From NCBI GenBank assembly GCA_963677445.2, contig CAXXGF010000064.1, positions 32,925 through 96,924 of the forward strand: a stretch of DNA of 64,000 nt, read 5' to 3'. The position numbers were made by a program, and so were the translations under genes. The stretch comes from G963677445 sp963677445. GTDB taxonomy: Bacteria; Bacteroidota; Ignavibacteria; Ignavibacteriales; Melioribacteraceae. The notes under the pieces were generated by a model. The model ran no database searches. It saw only the letters and a list, made by a program, of their open reading frames with translations, and was not told the origin of the DNA. Every line of letters starts with the position of its first letter. Position 1 is the first letter of the stretch. This document shows positions 27,574 through 35,430 of the stretch, piece by piece.

Positions 27574-27919
27574 ATTTGTATCTCCTTTTTAATTAATATT
27601 GAACAATATGGTCGCGGATCAGCGCCTCAACCTTTATCAATAGCTTCAGGAACAAAATGGCGCCGCTTCCGTTGAGTCATTTTATTATTCATTCTCACGA
27701 GAAACTGAATAATTTTCATTCCGGGCAAATAAAGTCTTTCTTTGTTTACTGTCTCTGGCTGTTATACATACAGTCCGCGAAAGCCCGTTCTTACGTTATC
27801 TCATATATAACTTCAGAAACTATGTGAAGTCGGCAATCTATTCCCGGGCATGCTAATTCCATATCGTATTAATTTAACACAAAATAACGATTCGGAATTT
27901 AAAATACAACTGATATTTA
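27574..27919. other. Gene-free stretch
   Basis: No gene, tRNA or repeat is recognised in these 346 bases upstream of the carboxypeptidase gene. It should carry that gene's promoter, but no clear box is seen. Confidence 0.4.
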
Positions 27920-28480
27920 TTAGGATGAGATAGTTTGCAGATAAAAGCGAGGATCGGAAAAAAAACAATTTCTGACAAAGTTTTTGGTATTCTTCCTCCC
28001 GGGAGCAATTCGGGGAAGTATAGGATTAAATCTGTCACAAAATCTGATGAATGCAGATTTCAATACACTCAAGAAATTTTTAACAAATTCCTGCGCAGTT
28101 AAAACGGAGATTTTAGATTTCCTGTAATCTCTTGTATTTCTTTTAATAATTTGTTTTATGCCATTATTTATAGCTGTAAAATATTGAATTGCATCTCCGA
28201 AATCATCAAATTCAGAATTTAATGATTGTCCGATTACCCGGTCATCTGTTGGCGATACCGTGACAAAGGTTTTTAATTTTCTCAAATTGTTTAACGCGGC
28301 ATCTTTGGAAGACATTTTACTCAGAAGATAATGCAAGTTGGCGAAAACAACAGGTGAAGTATAAGCTGAAACCTTTTGCCGGTCAACCAATGTAAATAAT
28401 TGTGCCGCATATTGATAGTGCGGTTCTCTTTTTGAAAGAAGGTCAGGGATTACTTCTGAATCGATAAAGATATTTTTCAT
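27920..28480 (-). CDS. PIN-domain toxin-like protein with extended C-terminus
   Basis: A 186-residue protein whose first 140 residues form a PIN domain, a metal-dependent RNase fold used by VapC toxins. Visible acidic positions are Asp7 in FIDSEVIPDLL and the Asp cluster in SEFDDFGDAIQYFTA. The later KRNTRDYRKSKISVLTAQEF matches the typical RN-x-x-D-F end. About 45 further residues (rich in Arg, Phe, Asn) have no family counterpart, suggesting the original stop was lost and the frame runs on. It overlaps the upstream antitoxin-like gene by four bases (28477-28480), as in toxin-antitoxin operons. Confidence 0.78.
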   Translation of the reverse strand: MKNIFIDSEVIPDLLSKREPHYQYAAQLFTLVDRQKVSAYTSPVVFANLHYLLSKMSSKDAALNNLRKLKTFVTVSPTDDRVIGQSLNSEFDDFGDAIQYFTAINNGIKQIIKRNTRDYRKSKISVLTAQEFVKNFLSVLKSAFIRFCDRFNPILPRIAPGRKNTKNFVRNCFFSDPRFYLQTISS

Positions 28481-28722
28481 TTGAGATATTTATCCTCAAG
28501 GTGTTCGCCATATTCTTTTTTCAGGTTAAAATCATCAGGCAGCGAAATTATTCCCGAAAGTTCGAGCATATTTGGTGAAATTTCTATTTTACTCTCTTTC
28601 TCATCTTCAGTTATCAGATTAAAATAATTTTCAACCATGAATGAATGACTTTGTTTATTTCTTTTTGCTTTCTCAATAGATGATTTGTTAAGTTTTAAGG
28701 TTAGTTTGTGTTCATAATGCAT
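28477..28722 (-). CDS. Antitoxin-like protein (DUF6364 type)
   Basis: An 81-residue protein starting HYEHKLTLKLNKSSIEKAKRNK, which fits the ribbon-helix-helix-like start of DUF6364 antitoxins. The acidic C-terminal half (ISLPDDFNLKKEYGEHLEDKY) would bind the toxin. The stop overlaps the start of the PIN gene. Antitoxin-first order and overlap support a toxin-antitoxin pair that probably represses its own promoter. The exact family name is from pattern memory. Confidence 0.75.
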   Translation of the reverse strand: MHYEHKLTLKLNKSSIEKAKRNKQSHSFMVENYFNLITEDEKESKIEISPNMLELSGIISLPDDFNLKKEYGEHLEDKYLK

Positions 28723-28899
28723 CCCCTTGTTACGTATTATATCTTAACAGAATGTACGTATTTTTTATTGTTTTCCAATTTTGAGGGGATAGAAATTTTT
28801 TCCATTCTTCGGTACAAATTGTTCTTTATTTCAATGTCAGGTATATCACCTCTCAACTGTGTTTATTGTTTTCAGACTGTTATAATTCCTGAATGATCA

Positions 28900-29122
28900 T
28901 CAACTTCTTTCTATTCCTCTTTTGGGATGCCTTCTCTGATGTTTTACAACTGTAACAGGAATAATTTCATCATTAGCAACTCTAAAACAGATAACATATG
29001 GGAATCTTCGCATCAGCGATTTTCTTATATCTACTTCAACTATTGTCTATTTATAAGGCATATCCGATAATTTTTTTACATGTCTTTCGAACTCGAATAA
29101 AAAGTCAATCCCCAACCCGGAT
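28900..29122 (-). pseudogene. RelE/ParE-like toxin remnant with premature stop
   Basis: Minus-strand translation gives SSGLGIDFLFEFERHVKKL, then SDMPYK, a TAG stop, TIVEVDIRKSLMRRFPYVIC, then FRVANDEIIPVTVVKHQRR. The GLG-x-DF block, the R-x-x-x-x-RFPY core and the VKH-x-R-x-P end are characteristic of the RelE/ParE toxin superfamily. The stop replaces the residue usually Tyr in this position. No start codon or antitoxin gene is seen upstream, where an unrelated lipoprotein gene ends. It is probably a dead toxin gene. Confidence 0.7.
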
Positions 29123-29128
29123 GAACAA

Positions 29129-29539
29129 TCATTCCAGAACAAACGGGGCGTCGTAAAATTCCCCTTCGGCATCTTCCCAGTACAGGGTGATCTCCAGCCA
29201 GTCATAACCACGATGCGATCTTATCCCTCCCAGCCATGCGTCTGATGTAGCAGACTGACCGCCATATAGTGTACCAAAATAAGCGCCGCTTCTCTCAATA
29301 ATTGTATAGTCCAGTATACAATTAATCGAACAGCCCACGTTATAGGCTGTGGCCCGTGTAGTATTCCTGGCGAGTAATTTTACTATCGCGGTTTTTCCTC
29401 CTGATGATATCAGTTTCTCCGCGACACTCAAACTGCACCTTGGAGGATTCAGCATCAAACTTAAGGGTGAATCAACATCACATCCCGATAATAGCAGTGA
29501 CAAAACAATCGCCGCTAAAAATAATCTTACATTTTTCAT
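29129..29539 (-). CDS. Small lipoprotein of unknown function
   Basis: A 136-residue product with a signal peptide and lipobox LLLSGC (Cys about residue 20), so it is membrane-anchored. The mature part is beta-rich, with a segment LISSGGKTAIVKLLARNTT then AYNVGCSINCIL that resembles FxLYD or CARDB-type immunoglobulin-like domains. Two further cysteines may form a disulfide. No enzyme motif is seen. The ATG at 29539 has GGGAGCGGG a few bases upstream. No clear operon partner. Confidence 0.65.
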   Translation of the reverse strand: MKNVRLFLAAIVLSLLLSGCDVDSPLSLMLNPPRCSLSVAEKLISSGGKTAIVKLLARNTTRATAYNVGCSINCILDYTIIERSGAYFGTLYGGQSATSDAWLGGIRSHRGYDWLEITLYWEDAEGEFYDAPFVLE

Positions 29540-29646
29540 TTTCCCGCTCCCTGTAATTGCTCCGATAATACCTTTTTGTTATGCAATTTGAGTGCCATGA
29601 CCATTTTTTGAGCAAATCGATTTCGCTCTGATAATAATTTTAGATT

Positions 29647-29895
29647 GTGGTGACAAAAAAGGACAACACTATTCTGAGAAAATTCGGAATTACAGGGCAG
29701 TTGTCAATGAAAAAGATCGCCCAAATTTGTAAAAGATTTTACCATCCTGATGATATCCGTGTGAAAGAATATAACCGCAGGCCGAAACTCTCAATTGCCA
29801 GGGAAATAACACTTCAGCATAATGGCAATATCAGCATCAGGAGTTTCCCCGGCCAGCGGACCTGCATAAAGGTATTATTGCCGGTTATTAAATAA
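29647..29895 (+). pseudogene. Remnant of a histidine kinase ATPase domain
   Basis: An 82-codon frame (GTG start, no good ribosome-binding site) resembles the end of a HATPase_c domain. KRFYHPDDIR matches the F box (RFYR-x-D), KLSIAREITLQHNGNISI matches the region after the G2 box, and RSFPGQRTCIKVLLP matches the closing G-x-G-T-x-F-x-x-x-LP. The glycines of the G2 box (GLGL) are replaced by KLS, so ATP binding is lost. No kinase core lies upstream. It is a fragment of a former sensor gene. Confidence 0.6.
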
Positions 29896-29900
29896 TCGGG

Positions 29901-30836
29901 CTATTTCTTTTGCAGCAGGAAAATCGCCGGAATATGAAACCTCTTTCTCCAGGCGTTTTCCGAATGATCGGCGCCGGGAAATTTTCTTGTGAACCAGTTA
30001 TCGATAGTGTAACCTTTATTGGCCATTACATTATCGGCCATGTTTTGGAGCGGCTCGTAAAGAGAATCGAGTGTTTCAGTTCCAAAATCAAAATATATTT
30101 TATGTCCCTCAGGCGGAGGGAGATTTTTGTACATATATTTCGCAAATGCTTTAGGTATTCTGTTTTCCGGATCGGCGTTGGCGCCGGGCCAGTGAGTGGA
30201 AAGGCAGGCCGCTCCGCTGAAAATTTCAGGGTATTCACAAATGGCATAAAGGGAAATAAGTCCTCCCATACTCGAACCGGCGATAAAAGTATGCTCCTTA
30301 CCAGGCAAAGTTGAATAGTTTTTATCAATATAAGGTTTTAACTCCTCAACTATAAACTTCAGGTAATCATCCGAATAAATCCTGCCAGTGAATAAAGGAG
30401 CTCCATATCTTTCCCCTTTAGTGAGCAAAGAATCTCTGAAATAACCGGTCAGCAAATGAAAGGCTTTTTGAGGAAAATATTCCGAACGCCGGACCGGGCC
30501 GCTATTCCAGATTCCCACAACAATGGCGGCGGTAATTTTCTCTTTTTTTATCAGCCCGGTCATAGTTTCATCCACTCCCCATTCCTGTTTATTCCAGGTT
30601 ATCGAAGAGTCGAATAGCATTTGGCCGTCATGCATATATAATACCGGGTATTTATTCTTTATGCTGTAACCTTCCGGGAGCCAGATATCTATATTTCGCG
30701 GGAGTACATATACTGAAGAAAAATCAACAATTCTTTCAATTTTCCCCGAAGTGACTTTCGGCAGAGGGTCCTTCCCCATATTCGCCAAGATGACTGCGCT
30801 TAATAATAAGATGGAAAGAATCGCGGTTTTTAACAT
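29901..30836 (-). CDS. Secreted alpha/beta hydrolase (esterase D-like)
   Basis: A 311-residue protein with an N-terminal signal peptide (LKTAILSILLLSAVILANMG). The fold is alpha/beta hydrolase of the putative esterase/IroE group. An early block PVLYMHDGQMLFD and the nucleophile elbow FIAGSSMGGLISLYA are visible, with the catalytic His near FPGADHSENAW at the C-terminus. Members hydrolyse esters such as enterobactin-type siderophores or feruloyl groups, and the substrate cannot be told here. The ATG is preceded by AAAGGGAAC. It is a single gene converging with the kinase remnant. Confidence 0.85.
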   Translation of the reverse strand: MLKTAILSILLLSAVILANMGKDPLPKVTSGKIERIVDFSSVYVLPRNIDIWLPEGYSIKNKYPVLYMHDGQMLFDSSITWNKQEWGVDETMTGLIKKEKITAAIVVGIWNSGPVRRSEYFPQKAFHLLTGYFRDSLLTKGERYGAPLFTGRIYSDDYLKFIVEELKPYIDKNYSTLPGKEHTFIAGSSMGGLISLYAICEYPEIFSGAACLSTHWPGANADPENRIPKAFAKYMYKNLPPPEGHKIYFDFGTETLDSLYEPLQNMADNVMANKGYTIDNWFTRKFPGADHSENAWRKRFHIPAIFLLQKK

Positions 30837-31090
30837 TTTTGTTCCCTTTCTTTATCTCCTGTTTACCAAAAATAAAGTAAAGAATATTCAGAACAAAAAC
30901 ATCAGCGGGTTAATTTGTTTTTTTACCAGGTTCAAAATATTTTGAATACAATAGCGACGAATTGTAATTTAATGAACCGCGAACCAAAAATATAATAAAT
31001 CACCGGAATTATCTTTATATTAAAGATGGAAATGATTTTTATAAAAGTTCTATTTTAAAAAACAAACGCAAAAAATCTGAGAGAAAGAAA

Positions 31091-32134
31091 ATGTCGAATG
31101 CCGGGACAGTCCCTGAAGTTTGGAAAAAATTATTTAAGCTCGCTGACGAAGTGAAAAAACTGAGTCCATGGAAATGGATGCATGAGAATGACCAGTTTAT
31201 TGTCATAAATCCGGAAACAAAAGAAAAAAACCTGGTAAGTATTCTGGGATCAGGCGGAGAACATTTTGCTGTCACAGTTTATGTCGGTGAAAAGGGATTT
31301 GAGGAGTTTTGGGATTTTGCCACAACAGATCCCGAAGATTTCGACCCTGTGAAAATTTTTGATATCCCGCAGTTGCAGCTCTCTTTTGAAAACAGGGAGT
31401 TTCTCGCGGATGAAGATCGAACCCTGATAAAGAAACTGGGATTAAAATACAGGGGGAAAAATTCCTGGCCGATGTTCCGAAGTATTGAACCGGGATATTT
31501 TCCATGGCTCCTGACAGATGAAGAGACTGTTCTTATGGCTCATATACTCGAACAGCTGCTTGAAGTTGCTCCGCGGGTTAAGGAAAATGAAGAGATTCTT
31601 ATCCCTGATGACGAGGAAAAATATCTCGTAAGAAGCGCCTTGAAAAAAGATGGAACCATGACCTGGAATGAAGAGGTTATGCACATACCATATCCCGAAC
31701 CTTCCGATCCGGATATGTATATAAGTACAGAACTTCTGAATGATCTCAGGAAGCTGAAGAAAGGAAATCAAGCCTTTATTCTCGTCCTTATGAAAGCCCC
31801 GATTCCGACAGTCGGGGAGGAATCAGAACGTCCGTTTTATCCATATTTTCTGTTTTTTATTAATAACGACACAGGGATTATTTCCTCGATGGAAACATTA
31901 GTCCCCGTTCCGGATAAGGATGAAATGATGGCCGCTCTTCCTGATGATATCGCCAATAAATTTTTGCAGTTCGGTGAACTGCCCGAAAAATTGATGGCTA
32001 CCGACGTTAACACATTTTTAGCTGCGGCTTTTTTCGAAGAACAATTGGGAATAAAATTAGATGAACCGGATGAAGAAATACTCTCTGAATTCATTGATTC
32101 ACTTAATAAGATGAATTTGGATAATTTAAACTGA
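31091..32134 (+). CDS. Uncharacterised protein (DUF7309/DUF6930-like)
   Basis: A 347-residue cytosolic protein without signal peptide. It seems to have two parts. The N-terminal half includes WKKLFKLADEVKKLSPWKWM and ILGSGGEHFAVTVYVGEKGF. The C-terminal half includes PGYFPWLLTDEETVLMAHIL and a final helical region. This layout recalls proteins annotated DUF7309/DUF6930, which have no known function; the assignment is from memory of patterns. It is rich in acidic residues. AGAGAAAGAAA before the ATG is a weak ribosome-binding site. No partner gene; the downstream isomerase-like gene is 139 bases away in the same direction. Confidence 0.65.
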   Translation: MSNAGTVPEVWKKLFKLADEVKKLSPWKWMHENDQFIVINPETKEKNLVSILGSGGEHFAVTVYVGEKGFEEFWDFATTDPEDFDPVKIFDIPQLQLSFENREFLADEDRTLIKKLGLKYRGKNSWPMFRSIEPGYFPWLLTDEETVLMAHILEQLLEVAPRVKENEEILIPDDEEKYLVRSALKKDGTMTWNEEVMHIPYPEPSDPDMYISTELLNDLRKLKKGNQAFILVLMKAPIPTVGEESERPFYPYFLFFINNDTGIISSMETLVPVPDKDEMMAALPDDIANKFLQFGELPEKLMATDVNTFLAAAFFEEQLGIKLDEPDEEILSEFIDSLNKMNLDNLN

Positions 32135-32273
32135 ATCTTAAAACCGGAGAGGGCTGATTGATCCCCCGGACACAAACATTTAATATTGCTCTGAAGAGGA
32201 GAAAATTCAATTTTGTGTATTTGGTCTCATTTATTTATTATAGATTATTTTAAGAGTTAAACCGGGAAAAGAG

Positions 32274-33095
32274 ATGGAACCATATAAATTCGGATTTAAC
32301 GTATTTAATTATCCTCCCGAAAAGTTTCTTGAGTATTCCAGGGATAAAGGTCTTTCACATATTGAGATTAATCTTTCACAGAAACACTCCTCAATCAGTT
32401 CGTTTGATGAACAAAGAATCGAAAACCTTAAATCCTTCGCGTCTGAAAATGGAATTCAGTTTAGTTTTCATCTTCCCTATAAAACTAATATTGCCGATAA
32501 TATTTTCAGTCTGAGCAACTCCAATTCCAAGTATATGTGCAAAGCTATTGAGCTGGCGGGAAAACTCGGGGCAGGGATAATAACATCCCACATGGGCTTT
32601 TTTTTCTGGTTCCCGGTTGAAAAATGGCAGAGAGAGAAGGCATTGCACCGGTTTGTAAACAGGATGAAAAAAATAATAGATAAGTGTCATAAAGCCGGTG
32701 TTATTCTCGCGCTTGAAAATGTAACTCCTTTGCCGCCCGGCACCGATCATCTTCTTCTCGGTGACAACCCGGGTGATTTTGATTATGTTTTTGAGGAGCT
32801 CAACTCTCCCTATATCAGGTTTTGCCTGGATACCGGGCACGCCAATATCGGGGAGGGAGCGCTGACCTACCTTGAGCGGTTTAAAGAAAAACTGGTAAAT
32901 GTTCACTATCATGATAACAATGGTAAGGATGATGAGCATCTTCCGGTCGGGGAAGGCAATATAAACTGGGAAGCTCTGACAGGAAAATTTAAGGAGATCG
33001 GTTATAGCGGACCTTTCATCAGCGAGTGCAGGAACCTGCGCCCTCATGAGGCATCTGAAAAATTAAAAAAGTATCTTGTCCAGTCATTTAGCTGA
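32274..33095 (+). CDS. Sugar phosphate isomerase/epimerase-like TIM-barrel protein
   Basis: A 273-residue protein of the xylose isomerase-like TIM-barrel (AP endonuclease 2) superfamily. Probable metal ligands occur at the expected strand ends: Glu in ILALENVTP, Asp and His in FCLDTGHANIG, His in VNVHYHDNNG, and His in DEHLPVGEGNINW. The first part FHLPYKTNIADN matches the substrate-binding edge. Members isomerise or epimerise sugars or keto-acids, or cleave DNA as endonuclease IV. The HYHDN and GEGNINW signatures favour the sugar group. No pathway neighbour helps to name the substrate. Confidence 0.85.
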   Translation: MEPYKFGFNVFNYPPEKFLEYSRDKGLSHIEINLSQKHSSISSFDEQRIENLKSFASENGIQFSFHLPYKTNIADNIFSLSNSNSKYMCKAIELAGKLGAGIITSHMGFFFWFPVEKWQREKALHRFVNRMKKIIDKCHKAGVILALENVTPLPPGTDHLLLGDNPGDFDYVFEELNSPYIRFCLDTGHANIGEGALTYLERFKEKLVNVHYHDNNGKDDEHLPVGEGNINWEALTGKFKEIGYSGPFISECRNLRPHEASEKLKKYLVQSFS

Positions 33096-34198
33096 TGTAT
33101 CGGTAATTTTTGTAATAATGAAGAACAGGGGGCAATAGGATTTTTTACATTATTTTCCCGGCGCAGGTTTAGCAAATCCGAATTTGAACAGGTAAAAATT
33201 GAGTATATATTTCTTTTATATAATATTTGGTTTCCAGAAATCAATTAATGCAGGGCTCCTGACATCAGAAACATACCGTATTGAAATATAAAAACATATT
33301 TTTTTTGTTGCGTATATGCGCATGCGACTGGTGTTAGAAATTCTGTTAAAAAGAATTGCGTTTATTATTTTTCTTTGCGTGGAATAATTTAAAAATGGTT
33401 CAATATGAAATTTAGTGGGTAAAGTAATAAAATAGCGGATAAAGATATGAATCAAAGATTCGCAAATTGTCATGTTAGATTTCCGGAAACCAGCCCCTGG
33501 TCTTCACCACCACAGAGCGCACGGTTTTGAAAAAAGTGGATGAGTCTTAAAGTCCCTCTTACCCCGACTGAGCCAGACGCTTTCAGCATTCCATATCTTT
33601 ATGCGTTTGCTGCTTTCGCCCTTTCAGGGCTCTGATAATGTCTTTGTTTTTCTTAACCGGGGCGTTGCCCCGGCCTGTTGCCTGCACCCTTTCAGGGTTT
33701 TATATCCATCTGTGACAAACTGGAATTATTATTAGCGCAGAAAGCGCGACAATCAACAGCTCCGGGCAACGCCCGGGGTAATAAAAGAAAAAGTGTATTT
33801 AAGCCCTGTAGGGGCGGAAGCTACACGTCGGGATTATCCGGTTATACTTTAACAAAAGGTTTTGTTTAATTGTCAGGACCGACAAAAATCACCCACTGGA
33901 TTTCACATAGAACCTTAAAAATTATATCAACTGGCAAAGCGAGAACCAATGGGAATTGTCATTAATCTTAACGAATATATTTTATTAAAAATGCCCTTAC
34001 TTTTAGTCTTGTCCATAGGACTCCTCTGGAGACACAAAAAGTAACTCTCCTTCGGCGAGCAGGCAAAAAAAGTCAAGACTGCAAAAAAAATAAGCTAAAA
34101 ATCAATTCACTCCGCTAAAATGAAATAACCCGGCACATAAAAAGAGATGTGCCTCAAACAGCTTTCCTTTTTTAACGCTTCGTTCATTTGATTTTCTT
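33096..34198. other. Gene-free region with degenerate repeats
   Basis: No gene is supported over 1.1 kb. Between about 33605 and 33845 there is a cluster of short palindromes such as CGGGGCGTTGCCCCGG, ACCCTTTCAGGGT and CCGGGCAACGCCCGG, which look like a dispersed palindromic intergenic element. The segment 34160-34200 (TTTAACGCTTCGTTCATTTG) recurs in diverged form at 62222-62264. A partial CAACTGGCAAAGCGAGAA block near 33930 resembles one at 25962. Confidence 0.5.
33605..33845. repeat. Cluster of palindromic intergenic elements
   Basis: Several G+C-rich hairpins are closely spaced, including CGGGGCGTTGCCCCGG near 33660 and the partly complementary CCGGGCAACGCCCGG near 33763. They could fold together into a larger structure. 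They encode no protein. Confidence 0.6.
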
Positions 34199-34887
34199 AA
34201 CGCTTATCTGACAATCGGCTACGTGGTTTCACGGGCAGCCGACGGGGATGACATTCTCGTTAAAGCAGGAACTTACAATATTACCTCACAGATTGAGATA
34301 TCGGGAAAAAATATCAGAATTATCTCAGATGATGGAAACGGGACAGGCTGGGAGGATGCGGATGATGATTTAACAACGTGTATAATTGACGCTGACTATT
34401 CCCGCAGAATTTTTTATTTTAATGGTTCAGGGGGCACAGTTTCGGTAAAATATAATATATTTGATGAGAATACGGCCCTTAATTTATCTTCAACAGGAAC
34501 CGACGCCGAATATCATCAAGCGGCGGCAATGGAAACGCGCCGCATATTGATGGAGCTGCCACTACCACAATAAAGAATAATATTTTTCCAATCAGACTTT
34601 GGGCGGGTACGCGCTCTATAGTGATAACCCCGGACAGGCTGTCAGCAACTGCCTTTTTCACAATAATTAATACATACCGTTTGCTTCATACGTTAAGATT
34701 GTGATTTATAATAGCGCCGGAGAGGAGATTGAATACCTGGAAAATGAAATAAAAAAACTCCGGCTTTCATTCGGTTGACTTGAACGGAGCGGCATTTTCA
34801 AGCGGTGTTTATTTCTATAAACTTGAAGCGGCGGGTCAGGATGGTCACTTTTTCAGCCGGATAAAGAAGATGATTTTAATCAAATAA
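34199..34887 (+). pseudogene. Remnant of a secreted beta-helix protein with T9SS tail
   Basis: Pieces in different frames add up to a decayed secreted protein. First comes a DUF1565/beta-helix start (AADGDDILVKAGTYNI, then ISGKNIRIISDDG). In other frames follow GGNGNAPHIDGAATTTIKNN and QTLGGYALYSDNPGQAVSNC, typical parallel beta-helix rungs. Finally VKIVIYNSAGEE and, in yet another frame, FSSGVYFYKLEA with RIKKMILIK form a type IX sorting domain ending at 34885-34887. At least three frame changes and internal losses separate these parts. The T9SS tail matches that of 53515-55896, so the gene came from the same kind of genome. Confidence 0.7.
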
Positions 34888-35430
34888 CCGGAAAGGTTTA
34901 TCAAAGGAGCGGGATTTTTCGAAAAGGATTAACAATACAGCTTCGTGAAGATTGAAAATATATATGTCACCGGTGAGAAGGCCGTTCCATTTGACCAGCC
35001 TCCGGGTTTTACGCATAATGTTCCCGGAGGCTTTTACTCCACATTATGCACATTAACAAATATGCTCTTGCTTTAAATGGCAGAATATTTGACTGTGCAG
35101 ATTGATAAATAAACCGTTATAGTACTCGAATAATTTGCCAGAGAAAAATAAAGCCGGGTACGTGGACGATTACGAGAACGATCATTTGTTCAGGATTTAT
35201 TTTGATTCTGGCTTGGCCTGCTTATTAATGACCTGACTACTAAAAGTACTTCTTACCGCAAAAGATAAAAGGTACAGAATAAATGAAGGGACAGAGGTAT
35301 TTGATAATTAATGAATAATTGTCTTGTTTTTTAAATAAATATGAGTATTATATTGGTATGTCCGAAAATCATCAAAACCATTTTTGCGGGCATTTTAACG
35401 GTGCGCTGGTTCAAATGGGGAGGACGGATT
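34888..35430. other. Spacer before the sensor kinase locus
   Basis: No gene is seen. A terminator-like hairpin lies at 34997-35036. The rest is A+T-rich and should contain the promoter of the kinase locus. Confidence 0.45.
34997..35036 (+). terminator. Terminator-like hairpin
   Basis: AGCCTCCGGG and CCCGGAGGCT form a 10-bp stem with a 16-base loop followed by TTTT. It lies about 110 bases after the decayed secreted-protein gene. Confidence 0.65.

Noticed and set aside
32391..33047. A 218-codon minus-strand frame across the isomerase-like gene
   Set aside because: Antisense shadow of a gene with complete metal-ligand motifs.
33678..33869. A 63-codon frame in the palindrome cluster
   Set aside because: Non-coding repeat; composition follows the hairpins.
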